Positions 30,850-40,142 of a DNA stretch of 64,000 nucleotides are shown piece after piece. Numbering within the stretch: position 1 is the stretch's first letter; every line of letters begins with the position of its first letter. The notes under the pieces were generated by a model. The model was not told the DNA's origin, searched no databases, and saw only the letters and a list, made by a program, of their open reading frames with translations. The DNA comes from Yoonia maritima (lineage in GTDB: Bacteria; Pseudomonadota; Alphaproteobacteria; Rhodobacterales; Rhodobacteraceae). The position numbers were made by a program, and so were the translations under genes. The stretch is taken from the NCBI RefSeq assembly GCF_002933395.1, contig NZ_CM009490.1, forward strand, positions 62,001 through 126,000. The letters are read 5' to 3'.

Positions 30850-31323
30850 ATGGCTGATCCATGCATGAAAATGGTGTTGGTAACACCTGAAATTCCTTAC
30901 AATACCGGCGCTATTGGGCGGACAAGCGTTGCTTTGAATCTCGAACTGATCTTAATCAAACCCTATGGGTTTTCCTTAGATGAAAAAGCCGTGCGGCGTG
31001 CCGGAACGGATTATTGGAAACATGTAAATCTGACGGAATATGACAGTTGGCAGTGCTTTTTGGATGATCAAAAACCATCGTTAGATCAGCTTTTCTTTTT
31101 CGAAGAACACGGGTCGCAAACGATCTATGATCCCGTTTACCCGGAGGATGCCTATTTGGTATTTGGATGTGAATCCAAAGGGCTACCGCCCGAGGTTTTA
31201 AATGGCATGGACGATCGGATATTCAGTTTGCCGATGCTTGATACCCGTGTGCGATCGTTGAATTTGGCCAATGTCGCCACTGCTGTCATCTATCAAGCAA
31301 TGCGCGGCCAGTTGGGCGGCTGA
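30850..31323 (+). CDS. trmL: tRNA (cytidine/uridine-34 2'-O)-methyltransferase
   Basis: SPOUT-class RNA methyltransferase that modifies the wobble position of tRNA-Leu. The motifs are complete: LVTPEIPYNTGAIGRTSVAL at the N-terminus, RRAGTDYWKHV, YLVFGCESKGLPPEVL (SAM-knot loop) and the C-terminal RSLNLANVATAVIYQAMRG. The 157-residue size is typical. The Met at 30865 may be the true start because family members begin just before the LVTPEIP strand. Confidence 0.95.
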   Translation: MADPCMKMVLVTPEIPYNTGAIGRTSVALNLELILIKPYGFSLDEKAVRRAGTDYWKHVNLTEYDSWQCFLDDQKPSLDQLFFFEEHGSQTIYDPVYPEDAYLVFGCESKGLPPEVLNGMDDRIFSLPMLDTRVRSLNLANVATAVIYQAMRGQLGG

Positions 31324-31343
31324 AAACAGCCGACAACGAATGT

Positions 31344-31361
31344 GTGTCACATCCGTGTCAC
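31344..31361 (+). promoter_or_regulatory. Direct repeat upstream of the first NolX-like gene
   Basis: GTGTCAC occurs twice with 4 bases between (11-bp period, one helical turn), about 75 bp upstream of ATG 31436. The position resembles that of the CTACG boxes of the other T3SS units, but the sequence differs. It could be an activator site or chance. Confidence 0.35.
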
Positions 31362-31435
31362 TTAAAGATCGTCACCTTTGATCAACCCCAAGTGGTTTTG
31401 TGATGCAAGGCCACGCAGATCAAAAAGGTGCCCCC

Positions 31436-34400
31436 ATGCCCAACGTTAGTGCGTCCACCCCATCGAGTGCAGTTGACCCGTCTTCGGTCGATCCAGATAA
31501 CATTGCGGCGTGGGAAGATGCCCAAGAACAAGCCAAAGATGCAGGTATTCGTTGGGAACGTCCGGCGAATGACAGGCGCACAGCGCAAGAAATCGTTGAT
31601 GACAGCCCGCTGTTAAAAAACCTTGGCAATCAAAGCGGTGTGCGGGATGCGCTGGAAAAGCGGGTTGGTGGTAAGATTGGTGTTGACGCTGATGCCACCT
31701 ATCGCGCGGCGCAGGTTTTGGAGCATATCGAACGTTTTGATGCCAAAGGCGATCGTCAGGTTGGCGGCGGCGTAGGCGATGATAAAATCAATGGTTTTAA
31801 GAAAAGCGGTGATGCGGTTCATGGAACCGAGGCAGGTCGCTTACAAGATTTCGGCAAATACGGGTTTTCGCACCTTGAGGGCGAGTTGCAGCATATCACG
31901 ACAGCTGCCGAAGACCCTGTTGCGCGTGAGCAGGCAGAGGCGCTTGGGATTGTGTGGGAATTGCCAGATGGTGATACCCGTAGTGCGCAAGATATTATCG
32001 ATGACAATCCGCTGCTGCGGAACCTAGGCACGCAAAGCAACGTCAAAGAGATGCTAAAAGAACGGGTTGGCGACTTTGAAAATGATGCAGATGCTGCTTA
32101 TCGCGCGGTACAAGTTTTGCGGCATGTTGAACAGTTTGATGGCGACGGAAACCGGATCGCGAACACCGACATCGGGAACGGCAGGATTGACGGTTTCACG
32201 AGCAGCGACGAAGCGCGGAATGGAACCGAAGCAGGGCGCCTGCAAGACTTTGGCAAATATGGGTTGTCCAATCTGAAAGGCCAAATTCGACAGACGTCAA
32301 AGGCTGCAGACAACACGAAGGCACAGGAACTGGCTGCCGCGCTAGGGATTCAATGGGAACGCCCCGAAGGCGATCAACGCAGCGCCCGCCAGATTATTGA
32401 CGATGCCCCGTTACTGAAAAACCTTGGTAACCAAAGCGACATTAAAACAATGCTGAAAGAGCAGGTCGGCGATTTCGAAAACGATCCTGATGCGGCGTTT
32501 CGTGCGGTTCAGGTTCTAAAACACATCGAAACCTATGATGATGACGGGAACAGTACCGGCGGTGGGAACGTCGGCAATGGAAGCATCGATGGCTTTGGCA
32601 AAAGCGGAGAGGCAAAGCACGGCAGTGAAGCTGGGCGGTTGCAGGATTTCGGAAAATTCGGGTTCTCAAGCCTTAAAGGTGAAATGGAGGATGTGATTAC
32701 TCCTGCAATGGACGCCAAAGAAACCAAAGAACGCACGGATGCTGTGAACGCTGCACGCGAGGAAGCGGGCCTGCCGCGCTTGGAAGAGCTTGACATCGCG
32801 GCATTGGATACAACGGAAAAAGACAAAGACGGTAATGTCCTAACGGTTACCGAATTGGCATGGCAGACTGTTATGGCCGATTGGAAGGCTGGTATCGACG
32901 ACGGGTCGATTGCGGCGGATGACGACCGTGCCAAATTGTTTCGGGCGCTTAAGGCTGGGTCGTATCTGGATGATGGTGCAGGGGTGTTTACCTTGAACAT
33001 CAGCACAGGTGTCGATGTAGAACCCGTGCTGGGCCGCGATTTTGAAGACATCATTGATGAAACCAAAGTGAACGACACAATTGCTGAATTGATGAGTTCG
33101 GAGGCTGTATCGGCGGATATTACAGAGGCCCGCGAGATCGCGTTAGGCAAGGTTGAAGGCGGCGCTGATATTGTCCAAGACCTAAAGGATATGGCCTTTG
33201 GCGCGGATTATGTGAAAATGATCCAAGACCTGATTACTGATGGGAAAGATCAAGTCGCTCAGGATGATATCACAGCAACCTATACGTCATTGTTGGCGGC
33301 CGATCCCGACGCAGCGGCAGAGTTCGCCCAAAACATGGAGCTGAATTCCATGACGATGGAGCTGGACAGCCTGATGGCGGACCCCAGCATGATTAGCGAA
33401 GAAAACCTGACCCAAGCGGGTACTGACCTTGTTAAAGTGTTCCTGACGCTAATCAAAAAAGGCGGGCTTGATCTGGGGCGGCGTGGTGCCGAGGCCGAAA
33501 AATTCTTTACCGAGATGCTGGGAAATAAAAAAACCGCCAAAGATTTCAGTGCCGCACTTCAGGAACTGGGTGCGACTTATTCTAAGACAGGCACTGTGAC
33601 AGAAAAAGACGTCGATAAGGTGCTAGGTAATGGCAAATATAGCAGCCTAGAGGGATCGACCGTTCGTGCCGTCTTTAATGACCTGACCAAGAAAGGCATC
33701 ATCGGATCATTGGGGGGTGCGGTGTCCCTGATTTCAGCGATTTATCAACTGTCTGGTAAGGGTGGCACGCTGGCCGACACCCCAGAAGAACGATTGGCGA
33801 TAGCCAAGGATTTCATCAGCTTTATCGGGTCGGGAAAACACTTTGCTGATTTGGCGAACAACATCATCGGCGACTACAATAAAGAGGTCAAAGCCTATAA
33901 CGAGAATATCGACCGCGAGTATGAAAATGCAGGACGCCCTGCGGACCAAGACCCGGACGCCAAAAAGAAGTCTCCAGCTAAGCCACTGATTGGAATGGAT
34001 AAGACTCTTGATGATTTGCTCAAGGCCCCGTCCGAGGTCACCCACGGCGAAAACCGGGATATTCGTGCGTTTGAAGCCGCATTTGAAAGCGCGATTGATA
34101 GCGCGTCAAAGGGCGATACCTACAAAAGCACCGTCATTGACATGAGCGATGCTGAATACGGAAAACTGGTTCAAGGTATCGAGCAAGGTTATCAGCTGCG
34201 CCCCGAAGTCAAAGGGCCGGATGGCAAGCCAGCTTCTGGTTTCCACAAGGCCGCCTCTGCGGCGCTGGTCGTGATGAGCGCAGGCGCGGATACTTTTGCA
34301 GGGGCCGCCGATATCGTGATTGGGGCGCTGACCATCGAAAAAGGTTTGGCCAAAGGGGATGATGTCACCACATCAAAGGGCGCACTTCAGGTTGCGGCTG

Positions 34401-34897
34401 GTGGGTTCGGGCTTGTCGGGGGATTTGCGTCATCTTTGGGACTGGTGAAAGGGCTTAGCTTTATTAAATCGGCGGCTGCGCCATCATTCTTTATCTCAGC
34501 TATCTTGTCGATTGCGACGGTTATTCCGGACATTCTAAACGACATCAAACGGACCAAGCAAATCACCGGCTATCGTGAAGACATGCAAGACTTTTTTAAA
34601 CAGTTAGACGCAGACGGGTTGTTGACAGAAGATGGGTTAGACAAGTTCCGTTTTCTGGATGCCTATATGGCTAACTATGGGCAGCGGGATGCGCCCGATG
34701 GGATCAGCCTATTTGATTATCGCCGCGATGAAGTGGCGCATTTCCTTGAGTATTGGGAAGGCGAAAAAGGCGCGGCAGCACGGGACCGCGGACAGTTTTC
34801 TTCTGGGTTCGGATTGGACGAAGATAACCACAAAGATTATGGTGGCGATGGTGATAACCTATCGTCCGATCTTGAAGGTACCGGTGGATTGTCGTGA
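31436..34897 (+). CDS. NolX/HrpF-like repeat protein, probable T3SS translocon or effector
   Basis: 1,153-residue protein; ATG 31436 follows AAAAAGGTG. The N-terminus is Ser/Pro-rich and lacks a Sec signal, as expected of a type III substrate. Residues about 38-420 hold three copies of a ~130-residue unit (RSAQ-IIDD-PLL-NLG; VGDFEND-DAAYRAVQVL; G-IDGF; GTEAGRLQDFGKYG), which matches the repeats I associate with HrpF/NopX translocon proteins. A long helical middle follows. Near the C-terminus two or three hydrophobic stretches (about 935-1050: AALVVMSAGADTFAGAADIV; GGFGLVGGFASSLGL; FFISAILSIATVIP) could insert into host membranes. It is much longer than NopX. It is convergent with a second, related giant gene. 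Confidence 0.72.
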   Translation: MPNVSASTPSSAVDPSSVDPDNIAAWEDAQEQAKDAGIRWERPANDRRTAQEIVDDSPLLKNLGNQSGVRDALEKRVGGKIGVDADATYRAAQVLEHIERFDAKGDRQVGGGVGDDKINGFKKSGDAVHGTEAGRLQDFGKYGFSHLEGELQHITTAAEDPVAREQAEALGIVWELPDGDTRSAQDIIDDNPLLRNLGTQSNVKEMLKERVGDFENDADAAYRAVQVLRHVEQFDGDGNRIANTDIGNGRIDGFTSSDEARNGTEAGRLQDFGKYGLSNLKGQIRQTSKAADNTKAQELAAALGIQWERPEGDQRSARQIIDDAPLLKNLGNQSDIKTMLKEQVGDFENDPDAAFRAVQVLKHIETYDDDGNSTGGGNVGNGSIDGFGKSGEAKHGSEAGRLQDFGKFGFSSLKGEMEDVITPAMDAKETKERTDAVNAAREEAGLPRLEELDIAALDTTEKDKDGNVLTVTELAWQTVMADWKAGIDDGSIAADDDRAKLFRALKAGSYLDDGAGVFTLNISTGVDVEPVLGRDFEDIIDETKVNDTIAELMSSEAVSADITEAREIALGKVEGGADIVQDLKDMAFGADYVKMIQDLITDGKDQVAQDDITATYTSLLAADPDAAAEFAQNMELNSMTMELDSLMADPSMISEENLTQAGTDLVKVFLTLIKKGGLDLGRRGAEAEKFFTEMLGNKKTAKDFSAALQELGATYSKTGTVTEKDVDKVLGNGKYSSLEGSTVRAVFNDLTKKGIIGSLGGAVSLISAIYQLSGKGGTLADTPEERLAIAKDFISFIGSGKHFADLANNIIGDYNKEVKAYNENIDREYENAGRPADQDPDAKKKSPAKPLIGMDKTLDDLLKAPSEVTHGENRDIRAFEAAFESAIDSASKGDTYKSTVIDMSDAEYGKLVQGIEQGYQLRPEVKGPDGKPASGFHKAASAALVVMSAGADTFAGAADIVIGALTIEKGLAKGDDVTTSKGALQVAAGGFGLVGGFASSLGLVKGLSFIKSAAAPSFFISAILSIATVIPDILNDIKRTKQITGYREDMQDFFKQLDADGLLTEDGLDKFRFLDAYMANYGQRDAPDGISLFDYRRDEVAHFLEYWEGEKGAAARDRGQFSSGFGLDEDNHKDYGGDGDNLSSDLEGTGGLS
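31550..32690 (+). repeat. Three ~400-bp coding repeats in the first NolX-like gene
   Basis: Units begin at about 31558, 31962 and 32357. Each encodes the order R(S/T)AQ-I-DD, LL-NLG-QS, VGDFEND, AYRA-QVL-H-E, G-I-GF, GTEAGRLQDFGK. The copies have diverged in sequence but keep length and order. Confidence 0.85.
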
Positions 34898-34904
34898 AAA
34901 TTAC

Positions 34905-34936
34905 AGAGCCAGCATCGCGTCGCGATTGCTGGCTCT
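34905..34936. terminator. Bidirectional terminator between the two NolX-like genes
   Basis: Outer stem AGAGCCAGCA / TGCTGGCTCT with an inner TCGCG / CGCGA pair, followed by CTTTTG on the plus strand. It lies between two converging genes and can end both transcripts. Confidence 0.85.
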
Positions 34937-34972
34937 TTTGATGTTATCCGTTATGGATCGCGCGGCGGTCTG

Positions 34973-37900
34973 CTATTTTAGATAGTAGTTTTCGTCGTTC
35001 CCTGCGCCACCTTTGAACATTTTGTCTAATTCCGCTTCGGCTTTGGCGTGCTTTTGTCCTTGCAACGCCATTTTGCCGATGGTCGCCACAGCAACGACGG
35101 CCAAACCAAAGCCAGTCATAATCGGGAACAGAGGTCCGCTGAGTGCCGAAACTTCGAGAACGCCACCAATCCAACCAGCGGCACCAAACCCGCCTGACAA
35201 TGTCAGACCAACCCCGGCCAAGGTATCAAGCGTACCCATTTCATATTCGCCCGCGCTAAAGTCGTTATACGCGGCGTCATAATTCAGGCCTGCGTACAGC
35301 AAATCCCCAATTGGCGCGAGCCCAACAAGCACCTTTAGGAAATAGGCGGCCCCCTTGGATGACGTTGCTTCGACCAGCCTTCCTACGGCTTCGTCGCCGC
35401 CATTTTCGGAGATTTCAGCGATTTGTTCGTGTACCAGTTCAGGGTTTGAGAGCGCTTCCTCTTCTGTGATGGTTTCTAGACCATGCTCTTCGCGCAGGCC
35501 GCTGACATTGAGTGCTTCGTTCAGGTCGGCAGTCATATCGGGATGCATGTTTTCGATGCCGTCAGGGGTTGGAACGTCAAAATCCAGATCGGGATTGAAT
35601 GCGGGAATTGGATCAAGGCCTGCGTCTTCGAATATCTGCGATATTTCCTGTTCGATGTCGTCGACGCTGACGGTAGTGTTTTCAGGAAAATAGTCTTTGC
35701 CAAAGAAATCAGTAGCGAATTGATCAATATCTTCCACCGTGGACAAATCAATGGCTTCGTAATTGATCGGCTCTCCTCCGACGCCCATTGTATCGCGGAA
35801 CCGTTCGATCGCGGCATCAATTGCCGCCTTGCCCTTTGCGTTTGGAGCAGCGTTTCTAATGTCCACCATTTCCATTGGGGTGATGATGCCATCTGCCAGG
35901 GCTTCATCGACGATTTCGGGGATTTTGCCACCGAAGGCTTGCTTGACGGACTGATAGAAATTTTGTGTCGCCGCGATAAGATTGCGGGCCTTTGGAGCAA
36001 TACCAATGGCCTTCCAGAATGGTACGCTGCCTGCGATCTGACCTGTCATTGAAAATGCATCAGCCACAAATAGCAACTTTTGCTGAGGGGTTAGTTCTTG
36101 GCCACCCACGTTGCGGAAGTTAGCAAAAAAAGCGACCCCAGCAAGGACAGTCCCGAATACGCCAAGCGCTTCAGAGGCTTTGAGCTGGGCAACTATCTCT
36201 TCTCCGGCGTTCGCTTCAGCCGTCGTAAGATCAGAATGGTTATTGAACAACTCGCTAAGTTCGCTTGGCTTTTTGCCGCTTGTAAAGAATTCGGCGATTG
36301 CTGTTGCCACGCGTTCCCGGCTTTCTGTGCTTAATTTTTCATAAGCCCCAGCAAAGCTGCCGACGGTCCCGTTCGTGATACGCGAAATAGAAAGCGATCC
36401 AGTCAACATCTGTTCGACGTAAACGGTCAGTTCTTCGACTGTCATGTTTTCAAGATTGGTTGGGTCCAGAATGTCGTCCAATGTGCGACTTGCCTCGGCA
36501 CCACGTAATTCGTTTGCCTTCTTAGAGTCGAACATGCCCACGGTGTCGATCAGGTTTTTGACGTATCGTGCACGCACGCCGGGTTCCAATTGATCCAAAC
36601 GGTCTTGGACTTCTGCATGGCTCAGAATGTCTTCGACCTCTGCAACAACTTGATCGCCTGTTTTACCCGTAACTTCGCGACATACGGTGTCTTCGATCCG
36701 TTCTTGGATCGCGACGATTTCGGGGTCGTCCAACAGGGCGGCGATGTCTTTTTCCAGCTTGTCCTTGTCGACCTTGCCTTTGAATTTCGGTTGATCCGCA
36801 TTGGCATACATGTGGATGAGATTGTGCAAAATTTTGGCTTTTGAACCTTTTGGCGCTTTGTCCAGCTCTTCGTTCAGCATTTCATGGGCTTTGGTGCTGA
36901 TTTCTTCGCGGTCATCCAGCGACAGGGGCATTGCGGGCAGGTCGTCAGGCGCGCCTATCCCGTCGCGCGGAATGTCGCGTTTGTCCAGCCCAACAGGAAT
37001 GCCATCAATGTCAGCATGGCCGGTTAGCGTGCTATACCCGTGATCAATAAAGTCTTGGAAACGGCCCGCTTCGGTGCCGTGTTTTGCTTCTGACTTTGGA
37101 TCGTTTCGATTGGCGCGCGTAAAGCCGTTGATCGCGCCGTTATGCACGTCTTTGCCAGTTAGCCGGTTCCCGTCGGCATCAAAGTATTCGATATGGTTCA
37201 AAACGGCGACCGCCCGGAATGCGGCATCCGGGTCGTTTTCAAAATCACCAACCCGCCGTTTGAGCGCTTGTTTATCCTTGTCCGACAGATTGGCGAGGAT
37301 TGGATTGTCTTCGATGATGTCCTTGGCGGATCTATCATCGCCGGTTGGCCGGACGGATTCTGCGGATATTTCGCCATGTATTCGGGTGTGTTCCGGGGGC
37401 TTTGTATCCTTTTTCATCCCGTGGATGGTCGCGTCATCCCCGTGCAGGGTCCGAAAGCCATTGTTGCCAAAATCCTCTAGTCGCTGTTTGCGGTATTTTG
37501 GATAGGCAGAGGCCGCTTTGCTTCCTGTACGCTTTGCGGTCGGGACAAAGTTACCGTTAGCGTCGAAATTACGAATGTGGTTCAGGACAGACACCGCCCG
37601 ATAGGCCGCGTCTGCATCGTTTTCAAAATCCCCGCAGTGCTTTTTGAGATAAGATTTTTCCTTGTCGGACAGATTTTTCAGCTCTGGGTTATCATTGATG
37701 ATCTGCTTGGCCGAGCGCGGATCGTCATCGGGGCGGGTGGTAAAGCGATCAAGCCCGCTGTCGGCGACATCGCCGTTGTATTTGCCATCGGCTGCGGCGT
37801 CGCCTTTAAGTGATTCAAACCCATATTTGATGAAATCCTGAAACCGGCCCGCTTCGGTGCCATGTTTTGCTTCGGATTTTCTGTCATTGCGGTTGGCACG

Positions 37901-39190
37901 TGTCCAACCGCTGATCGTGCCGTCACCAACCTTGTCACCAAACAGTTCATTGCCGCTTTCATCGAAATGTTCGATTTGGTTGATCACAGATGAGGCCCGA
38001 TAGGCCGCGTCCGCATCGGTTTCGAAATCACCGACAAGATCTTTCAACGCGTCTTTGTCTTTCTTAGACAGATTAGCGAGCGATGGGTTGTCTTTGATAA
38101 TATCTTCGGCGCTACGGCTGTCGGCTTTGGGGCGTTTGGTATTTTGGTTCAACCCATTGCTGGCCTCGCCATTAACGGGCCGACCTTCGATTGGGATTTT
38201 ATCGTCAAAGGCACTGAAACCTTCGTCTAAAAAATCTTCGAACCGGGCGGCTTCGCTGCCGCCTTTGGCTTTGCGGTCAATATGTGCGGTGAACCAAGCA
38301 TAGAATGGAATTGTTGAATCAAAATCGAGTGCTTTGTAATAGCCGTCGATCTTACCATTGCCAGTATCCCCATTATAAAGCGGGGTGCCGTCAGCGCTGT
38401 AATTCTCAATCATGTTGATGACAGCAACCGCGCGATAGGCGGCGTCAGCGTCATTTTCAAAGTCGCCGACTTTTAGTTTCAGGCGCTCTTTGTCGCCGGG
38501 GGCAAGGTTTTTTAATGTTGGGCACGTGTCGATGATGTCCTGAGCAGAGCGGGTATCGCCCTCAGGCCGCACGGTAAATCGATCCAATCCATTGGCGGCT
38601 TCGTCACCGCGCGGCTTACCATCGGCGGCGGTGTCGCCCTTAAAGAACGAATAGCCATATTTGGTGAAATCCTGAAAGCGCCCGGCCTCTGTGCCGTGCT
38701 TTGCTTCGGATTTGCGATCATTGCGGTTGGCGCGTGTCCAGCCGCTGATGGTACCATCGCCCACACTGTCGCCGGTGATTTCTTTGCCGTCTTCGTCGAA
38801 ATGTTCGATGTGATTAATGACAGATGATGCGCGGTAGGCGGCGTCGGGATCATTGTGATAATCACCGACCTTTTCAGCCAACGCTTTTTGGTCTTTTGCG
38901 GCAAGATGCGCGAGCGTGGGGTTTGATTTAATAATCTCTTCTGCGGAACGGTCATCGCCGCGGGGGCGTTTCATATCAGGGCCGAATTTTTGTTCGCCGG
39001 GTAGGGGGCGATCATCAACCGTAGAGGGCTTGGGGTGCTTTTTGAGAAATTTAGTAATGTCGGGGGTTTCCCCGGCTTCGGTCTTTGGAACTGCGACCCC
39101 CAAAACAAGCTTTGTGATAAATGCCGATTCTAGCGTTACTTCGCTGGGATCAAATTTTGATGGTTCGTCGCTTGTGATGGAATTCGCCAT
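34973..39190 (-). CDS. NolX/HrpF-like giant repeat protein, probable T3SS translocon or effector
   Basis: 1,405-residue protein preceded by AAGGAGATAGAC, a strong ribosome site. It has no Sec signal; the Ser/Asp-rich start fits a type III substrate. Residues about 70-725 contain five copies of the ~130-residue NolX-like unit (R-SA-(E/D)II; NP-L-NL; VGDFENDADAAYRA; NHIE-FD; GTEAGRFQDF). The middle is helical. The C-terminus has hydrophobic stretches (AYFLKVLVGLAPIGDLLYAG; LAGVGLTLSGGFGAAGWIGG; LFPIMTGFGLAVVAVATIG) before a Lys-rich tail. It is convergent with the three-repeat relative. A CTACG box sits 64 bp upstream. Function by analogy: host-membrane translocon component; a very large effector is possible. 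Confidence 0.72.
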   Translation of the reverse strand: MANSITSDEPSKFDPSEVTLESAFITKLVLGVAVPKTEAGETPDITKFLKKHPKPSTVDDRPLPGEQKFGPDMKRPRGDDRSAEEIIKSNPTLAHLAAKDQKALAEKVGDYHNDPDAAYRASSVINHIEHFDEDGKEITGDSVGDGTISGWTRANRNDRKSEAKHGTEAGRFQDFTKYGYSFFKGDTAADGKPRGDEAANGLDRFTVRPEGDTRSAQDIIDTCPTLKNLAPGDKERLKLKVGDFENDADAAYRAVAVINMIENYSADGTPLYNGDTGNGKIDGYYKALDFDSTIPFYAWFTAHIDRKAKGGSEAARFEDFLDEGFSAFDDKIPIEGRPVNGEASNGLNQNTKRPKADSRSAEDIIKDNPSLANLSKKDKDALKDLVGDFETDADAAYRASSVINQIEHFDESGNELFGDKVGDGTISGWTRANRNDRKSEAKHGTEAGRFQDFIKYGFESLKGDAAADGKYNGDVADSGLDRFTTRPDDDPRSAKQIINDNPELKNLSDKEKSYLKKHCGDFENDADAAYRAVSVLNHIRNFDANGNFVPTAKRTGSKAASAYPKYRKQRLEDFGNNGFRTLHGDDATIHGMKKDTKPPEHTRIHGEISAESVRPTGDDRSAKDIIEDNPILANLSDKDKQALKRRVGDFENDPDAAFRAVAVLNHIEYFDADGNRLTGKDVHNGAINGFTRANRNDPKSEAKHGTEAGRFQDFIDHGYSTLTGHADIDGIPVGLDKRDIPRDGIGAPDDLPAMPLSLDDREEISTKAHEMLNEELDKAPKGSKAKILHNLIHMYANADQPKFKGKVDKDKLEKDIAALLDDPEIVAIQERIEDTVCREVTGKTGDQVVAEVEDILSHAEVQDRLDQLEPGVRARYVKNLIDTVGMFDSKKANELRGAEASRTLDDILDPTNLENMTVEELTVYVEQMLTGSLSISRITNGTVGSFAGAYEKLSTESRERVATAIAEFFTSGKKPSELSELFNNHSDLTTAEANAGEEIVAQLKASEALGVFGTVLAGVAFFANFRNVGGQELTPQQKLLFVADAFSMTGQIAGSVPFWKAIGIAPKARNLIAATQNFYQSVKQAFGGKIPEIVDEALADGIITPMEMVDIRNAAPNAKGKAAIDAAIERFRDTMGVGGEPINYEAIDLSTVEDIDQFATDFFGKDYFPENTTVSVDDIEQEISQIFEDAGLDPIPAFNPDLDFDVPTPDGIENMHPDMTADLNEALNVSGLREEHGLETITEEEALSNPELVHEQIAEISENGGDEAVGRLVEATSSKGAAYFLKVLVGLAPIGDLLYAGLNYDAAYNDFSAGEYEMGTLDTLAGVGLTLSGGFGAAGWIGGVLEVSALSGPLFPIMTGFGLAVVAVATIGKMALQGQKHAKAEAELDKMFKGGAGNDENYYLK
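37010..38975 (-). repeat. Five ~390-bp coding repeats in the second NolX-like gene
   Basis: Units begin (minus strand) near 38968, 38570, 38135, 37740 and 37350. Copies 1, 3 and 5 share the insert RANRND-KSEAKHGTEAGRFQDF almost unchanged, while copies 2 and 4 are more divergent, suggesting duplication of a two-repeat block. Confidence 0.85.
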
Positions 39191-39253
39191 GTCTATCTCC
39201 TTGTACGATCTTAAGAAGAATAAAGACGGCGAATACCTATGGTATCATATGCG

Positions 39254-39270
39254 CTACGTAGAACACTACG
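39254..39270 (-). promoter_or_regulatory. CTACG-N7-CTACG box, copy C
   Basis: CTACGTAGAACACTACG on the plus strand (CGTAG-N7-CGTAG toward the gene), centred about 70 bp upstream of the start of the five-repeat NolX-like gene. The same element occurs in front of two other T3SS units (42806-42822 and 43547-43563), so it is a likely activator site. Confidence 0.65.
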
Positions 39271-39285
39271 CAGGACCTAGGGGTG

Positions 39286-39921
39286 TCAAATGTCTAATAC
39301 GAACTTTTCCAGATCCTGCATCGAGCTACAGTCGGTCTTGCGGTAAATGTTGTGCCGGTGGGTTTCGACAGTGCGCACAGAAATGTTTAGGTTTTCTGCG
39401 ACTTCGCGTGTTGATGCGCCGCTGACGCAGGCTTCTAGAACTTCCATTTCTCGCGATGATAATCCAAACATATTTCCGCTACGCACCAGACTGCGGCGTG
39501 CATCCAGAAACGCCGAAATGATGTCTGTTGGCAGGTAGGAATGATTTTTAAGCGCCGCGCGCACGGCGTTTAGATAGTCATCGGCGCTTGCCTTGCGGGT
39601 TAGAACGCTGATCACCCCCTTGGACAAAGCATATATCGCGTTTGGCACAGATGTATCTTCGGTAACAGCAATGATTTTTAGGTCAGGCAGGCTCGACCTT
39701 AGACGTGAAAGCGTTTCAACCCCAGATGGATAAGCGATCGCCATATCAAGAAGAAGGATGTCTGGTTGAAACTGTCGACACGCTTTGATCGTGCTATAAC
39801 CATCATCCGTTTCGGCTGCCACGGTAATGCCACAATTGTCTGCGATGTGTCGCGCAACCGTTTCACGAACGATCTCTTGTGTTTCGGCAACTATGACGGT
39901 TGGTCTTGTATCATGCGTCAT
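39286..39921 (-). CDS. NarL/FixJ-family response regulator
   Basis: 211-residue two-domain regulator. Residues 1-120 are a receiver domain with phosphoacceptor Asp in PDILLLDMA, conserved Thr in IIAVTEDTS and Lys in SVLTRKAS. The C-terminal LuxR helix-turn-helix is LSSREMEVLEACVSGASTREVAENLNISVRTVETHRHNIYRKT. No sensor kinase gene is adjacent. Its place between a giant T3SS substrate gene and sctV makes it the prime candidate to bind the CTACG boxes, like other NarL-type regulators of T3SS; this is inference. Confidence 0.93.
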   Translation of the reverse strand: MTHDTRPTVIVAETQEIVRETVARHIADNCGITVAAETDDGYSTIKACRQFQPDILLLDMAIAYPSGVETLSRLRSSLPDLKIIAVTEDTSVPNAIYALSKGVISVLTRKASADDYLNAVRAALKNHSYLPTDIISAFLDARRSLVRSGNMFGLSSREMEVLEACVSGASTREVAENLNISVRTVETHRHNIYRKTDCSSMQDLEKFVLDI

Positions 39922-40091
39922 GTGATCTCCCCCTATTTCCGAAAAGCCAACGACTGATCAGAAATTGACCATGTTAATAGTGCCTTTAGGGTGCAGCTTA
40001 TGGTTGGGAAGTAAATCTTTTTTGTCTTTGTTTGGCTTTCAGTAATTTCTCAAAAACTGGCAGATCTGAGAGCCAAAATTCATGTTCTGAA

Positions 40092-40122
40092 TGTCTAATA
40101 CAAATGAATTATTGTCTGATAC
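40092..40122 (-). promoter_or_regulatory. Direct repeat upstream of the response-regulator gene
   Basis: TGTCTAATAC (40092-40101) and TGTCTGATAC (40113-40122) lie 21 bp apart, two helical turns, in the 220-bp region upstream of the regulator. A third TGTCTAATAC is at 39291-39300, overlapping the regulator stop, and so lies 100 bp upstream of the five-repeat NolX-like gene. A regulatory role is possible but unproven. Confidence 0.4.
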
Positions 40123-40142
40123 GTTTCGCCACAGAAATGACA

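Noticed and set aside
31436-39190. Repeat proteins as RTX or cadherin-like surface adhesins
   Set aside because: No GGXGXD nonapeptides, no Sec signal and no C-terminal T1SS-type signal; the repeat pattern and neighbouring sctV/sctD fit T3SS substrates better.
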